From NCBI GenBank assembly GCA_903881515.1, contig CAIRTN010000074.1, positions 1 through 33,968 of the forward strand: DNA of 33,968 nucleotides, written 5' to 3'. Positions 31,020 through 33,968 of the stretch are shown here, in pieces. This DNA is from an uncultured Rhodospirillales bacterium (GTDB lineage Bacteria; Pseudomonadota; Alphaproteobacteria; Acetobacterales; Acetobacteraceae). The notes below the pieces were generated by a model. The model was not told the origin of the DNA and made no database searches. It saw only the letters and a program-made list of their open reading frames with translations. How positions within the stretch are numbered: position 1 is the first letter of the stretch; every line of letters begins with the position of its first letter. The position numbers and the translations under genes are program-made.

Positions 31020-33791
31020 TTGGCATCGCCCGGGCAGAATTCCCCGCACGTCATCCTCATCGACGGCTCGGGCTTCATCTTCCGCGCCTTTCACGCACTG
31101 CCGCCGATGACGCGGCCGGACGGCACGCCGGTGAACGCCGTCTTCGGCTTCACCAACATGCTGTCGCGCCTGCTGAAGGACCACACCGGCACCCATATCG
31201 CCGTGATCTTCGACGCCGGTTCGAAAACCTTCCGTAACCGGCTCTACGACAAATACAAGGCCCAGCGCCCGCCGCCGCCGCCCGAGCTGATCCCGCAATT
31301 CGCCCTGGTCCGCGAAGCCACCGAGGCCTTCGGCGTCCCCGCGATCGAACTCGCCGACTGGGAAGCCGACGACCTCATCGCCTCCTACGCCCGCGCCGCC
31401 ACCGACGCCGGCGGCACCGCCCACATCATCTCCTCCGACAAGGACCTGATGCAGCTCATCCGCCCGGGCGTCGACATGCAGGACCCGATGAAGCAGAAAG
31501 CCATCGGCCTCGCCGAGGTGATGGAGAAATTCGGCGTCCCCCCCGAAAAACTGATCGAGGCCCAGTCCCTCATCGGCGACAGCGTCGACAACGTCCCCGG
31601 CGTCCCCGGCATCGGCCCGAAGGGCGCGGCCAAACTCATCGCCGAATTCGGCGACCTCGAAGCCATCCTCGCCGCCGCCCCCGCGATGAAGCCGTCGAAA
31701 ACCCGCGACCTGCTGATCGAACACGCCGAAAGCGCCCGCATCTCCCGCCAGCTCGTCATCCTGCGCGAAGACGCCCCCCTGCCCCTGCCGCTCGACGCCC
31801 TGCACGCCAAACCCACCGACCCCGTCCGCCTCGCCACCTGGCTCGCCACCCAGGGCTTCCGCACCACCATCGCCCGCCTCGGCCTCGACGCCCCCGCCCC
31901 GCCGCCGCCGCCCTCCGGCCCGCAAGGCGCGCTCGACTTCGGCGGCACCCCGCAACCCGCCCCCGCGCCCCGCCCGCCCTCCGCCGACGGCTACGGCCCC
32001 TACCTCACCATCACCGACGAACCCACCCTCGCCGCCTGGATCGCCGAAGCCACCACCGCCGGCATCGTCGCCGTCGACACCGAAACCGACAGCCTCGACG
32101 CCATGCGGGCAGGGATCGTCGGCATCTCGCTGGCCACCGCCCCCGGCCGCGCCTGCTACATCCCGATCCGCCACGCCATCGAGACCCAGATCGAACCCGA
32201 ACGCGCCTTCGCCCTGCTCGCCCCCCTGCTCACCGACCCCTCCGTGCTCAAAATCCTGCAGAACGCCAAATACGACCTGATGGTGTTCCGCCACGCCGGC
32301 ATCCCCGCCATCGCCCCGATCGATGACACCATGCTGATCTCCTACAGCATGGACGCCGGCCAGCACGGCCACGGCATGGACGAACTGTCCCAGCTCCATC
32401 TCGGCCACACCCCCATCAGCTTCGACAGCGTCACCGGCACCGGCAAAGCCCGCCTCACCTTCGCCCAGGTCCCCATCGACCGCGCCAGCGAATACGCCGC
32501 CGAAGACGCCGACGTCACCCTCCGCCTCTGGCACGCGCTCCGCCCCCGCCTGCGCGAAAATCACTCCCTCTCGCTCTACGAAACCCTCGAACGCCGCCTC
32601 GTCCCCGTCCTGCTCGACATGGAACAGGCCGGCATCATGGTCGACGCCGACGACCTCCGCGCCATGTCGCTCGACTTCGCCGCCCGCATGGCCGTGATGG
32701 AAACCGAAATCCACGCCAAGGCCGGCGAGCCCTTCAACCTCGGCAGCCCGAAACAGCTCGGCGAAATCCTGTTCGACAAGATGAAGCTGCCCGGCGGCAA
32801 ACGCATGAAAACCGGCGCCTGGGGCACCGACGCCTCGGTGCTGCAAGGCCTGGCCGAACAGGGCCACGACATCCCCGCCCGCATCCTCGAATGGCGCCAG
32901 CTCGCCAAACTCAAATCCACCTACGCCGACGCCCTGGTCGAACAGATCAACCCCGATACCGGCCGGGTCCACACCAGCTACGCCATGGCCGTCGCCAGCA
33001 CCGGCCGCCTCTCGTCGACCGACCCCAACCTGCAAAACATCCCCATCCGCACCGAAGAAGGCAGCCGCATCCGCCGCGCCTTCATCGCCGCCCCCGGCCA
33101 CGTCCTCATCAGCGCCGATTACTCACAGATCGAACTCCGCCTGCTCGCCCACGTCGCCGACATCCCCGCCCTCAAAGCCAGCTTCGCCGCCGGCGAAGAC
33201 ATTCACGCACGCACCGCCAGCGAAGTCTTCGGCATCCCCATGGCCGGCATGGACTCAATGACCCGCCGCCGCGCCAAAGCCATCAACTTCGGCATCATCT
33301 ACGGCATCTCCGCCTTCGGCCTCGCCCGCCAGCTCCAGATCGAACCCGGCGAAGCCCGCGCCTACATCGAAGCCTACTTCCAACGCTACCCCGCCATCCG
33401 AACCTACATGGACCGCGCCCGCGACGAAGCCCGCGCCACCGGCTACGTGCTGACCCCCTTCGGCCGCCGCTGCTGGATCCCCGGCATCGCCGACAAAAAC
33501 GGCGCCCGCCGCGGCTACGCCGAACGCCAGGCCATCAACGCCCCCCTGCAAGGCGGCGCCGCCGACATCATCAAACGCGCCATGGTCCGCCTCCCGCGCG
33601 CGCTCGTGGACGCCGGCAGCAACGCGCGCTTGCTGCTCCAGGTCCACGACGAATTGCTCTTCGAAGCCCCCGAAGCTGAGGCCCAGGCCACGGCCGACCT
33701 CGCCCGCACAGTGATGGAAACCGCCGCGACGATCTCGGTGCCCTTGGTGGTCGAGACCGGGATCGGCAAGAACTGGGCGGAAGCACATTAA
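31020..33791 (+). CDS. polA: DNA polymerase I, with proofreading exonuclease
   Basis: This 923-residue protein has three domains. The 5'-3' exonuclease (about 1-290) has LIDGSGFIFRAFHALPP, DWEADDLIAS, SSDKDLMQL and GDSVDNVPGVPGIGPKGAA. An active 3'-5' exonuclease (about 325-510) has VAVDTETDSLD near 353 with its acidic residues present, then AEDADVTLRLW. The polymerase (about 520-923) has DPNLQNIPIRTEEG, motif A SADYSQIELR (~698), motif B RRRAKAINFGIIYG (~750) and motif C QVHDELLFE (~875). The start is TTG 31020, with no nearby ATG and a weak ribosome site. Third codon positions are strongly C. A hairpin repeat follows the TAA directly. Confidence 0.97.
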   Translation: MASPGQNSPHVILIDGSGFIFRAFHALPPMTRPDGTPVNAVFGFTNMLSRLLKDHTGTHIAVIFDAGSKTFRNRLYDKYKAQRPPPPPELIPQFALVREATEAFGVPAIELADWEADDLIASYARAATDAGGTAHIISSDKDLMQLIRPGVDMQDPMKQKAIGLAEVMEKFGVPPEKLIEAQSLIGDSVDNVPGVPGIGPKGAAKLIAEFGDLEAILAAAPAMKPSKTRDLLIEHAESARISRQLVILREDAPLPLPLDALHAKPTDPVRLATWLATQGFRTTIARLGLDAPAPPPPPSGPQGALDFGGTPQPAPAPRPPSADGYGPYLTITDEPTLAAWIAEATTAGIVAVDTETDSLDAMRAGIVGISLATAPGRACYIPIRHAIETQIEPERAFALLAPLLTDPSVLKILQNAKYDLMVFRHAGIPAIAPIDDTMLISYSMDAGQHGHGMDELSQLHLGHTPISFDSVTGTGKARLTFAQVPIDRASEYAAEDADVTLRLWHALRPRLRENHSLSLYETLERRLVPVLLDMEQAGIMVDADDLRAMSLDFAARMAVMETEIHAKAGEPFNLGSPKQLGEILFDKMKLPGGKRMKTGAWGTDASVLQGLAEQGHDIPARILEWRQLAKLKSTYADALVEQINPDTGRVHTSYAMAVASTGRLSSTDPNLQNIPIRTEEGSRIRRAFIAAPGHVLISADYSQIELRLLAHVADIPALKASFAAGEDIHARTASEVFGIPMAGMDSMTRRRAKAINFGIIYGISAFGLARQLQIEPGEARAYIEAYFQRYPAIRTYMDRARDEARATGYVLTPFGRRCWIPGIADKNGARRGYAERQAINAPLQGGAADIIKRAMVRLPRALVDAGSNARLLLQVHDELLFEAPEAEAQATADLARTVMETAATISVPLVVETGIGKNWAEAH

Positions 33792-33833
33792 GGCAAGCAG
33801 TCCCTTTTTTGCAAAAAAGAGACCCAAAAAACT
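33792..33833 (+). terminator. Stop-codon-anchored T6/A6 hairpin repeat, copy 4
   Basis: It begins with the base after the polA TAA: GGCAAGCAGTCCC, T6, GC, A6, GAGACCC, A6, CT. The stem GTCCCTTTTTT (33800-33810) pairs with AAAAAAGAGAC (33813-33823), with one C-A mismatch. It is nearly identical, in the same orientation relative to the gene, to the element after the FAD oxidoreductase gene. Confidence 0.7.
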
Positions 33834-33968
33834 CCATAGAATCAATATAATACCGTCATTGCGAGGCGCCCCTTGGCGCCGAGCGTGTCAGAAAATCCCG
33901 CCCCCTTTCCCCGGCTCGCTTTTCCATGATTCGCTTCTCCCGGTTCATGGAGTTCGGCGGATGACGGA
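33834..33968. other. Gene-free right end with a short repeat-like hairpin
   Basis: CGTCATTGCGAG (33854-33865) matches the start of a short repeat I remember from alphaproteobacteria. It runs into GGCGCC-CCTT-GGCGCC (33865-33880), a perfect hairpin. No gene is supported up to the edge. The final ATG at 33961 has only two codons in view. Confidence 0.35.

Noticed and set aside
30858-33101. Long open frame of 747 codons antisense to polA
   Set aside because: Composition is a shadow of the GC-rich polA codons (Gly/Ala/Val/Asp-rich, no domain), while polA on the other strand has every conserved motif.

Overview
The window is a GC-rich bacterial chromosome segment, almost certainly from an alphaproteobacterium. 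Three things suggest this: the order glyA-nrdR-ribD-ribE-ribB-ribH-nusB-thiL, the block CBP3-yceD-rpmF-plsX-fabH-ihfA-merR, and a CBP3-type chaperone for cytochrome bc1. The intergenic repeats, and a basic proline-rich reading frame near 21.5-21.95 kb, resemble what I remember from Acetobacteraceae. The family-level assignment is therefore an inference. I see no phage, insertion sequence, CRISPR array or rRNA.

Layout. 1-1.34 kb holds the 3' end of an unrecognised gene, then a small membrane protein and a ketopantoate-reductase-like gene on the minus strand. 1.45-9.64 kb (+) is a compact, mostly overlapping operon: rpiB, glyA, nrdR, ribD, ribE, ribB with a zinc-less RibA-like tail, ribH, nusB, thiL and an MFS transporter. 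It joins one-carbon metabolism, control of dNTP synthesis, riboflavin synthesis, antitermination and thiamine diphosphate synthesis. 9.64-10.9 kb adds a GNAT acetyltransferase and a hydratase of the FAH superfamily. 11-16.2 kb carries a BamE-like lipoprotein (-), then a CBP3-like chaperone, yceD, rpmF, plsX, fabH, ihfA, a MerR regulator and tRNA-Pro(GGG).

16.3-24.8 kb is metabolic: a MalY/PatB aminotransferase (+), zwf and an iron-sulfur L-serine dehydratase (-), a class III CoA-transferase (+), an FAD-linked 2-hydroxyacid dehydrogenase (-) and a beta-lactamase-fold hydrolase (+). 25.2-28.4 kb is a tight operon of circularly permuted ATP-grasp, alpha-E and transglutaminase-like proteins. These three families usually travel together as a poorly understood peptide-tagging or peptide-ligation system, and no Anbu protease is visible beside them here. 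28.4-29.75 kb is an AT-richer leader followed by a PAPS-dependent sulfotransferase that looks acquired. A lipoprotein alpha/beta hydrolase (-), a small zinc protein (+) and a full-length proofreading polA (+) close the window.

The most distinctive signals lie between genes. A hairpin repeat with a T6/A6 core sits directly on stop codons at four places. Palindromic repeats follow the hydratase gene and make up the 5' end of thiL. The rpmF leader can fold in two competing ways. A near-consensus IHF site lies just upstream of a possibly leaderless ihfA promoter.
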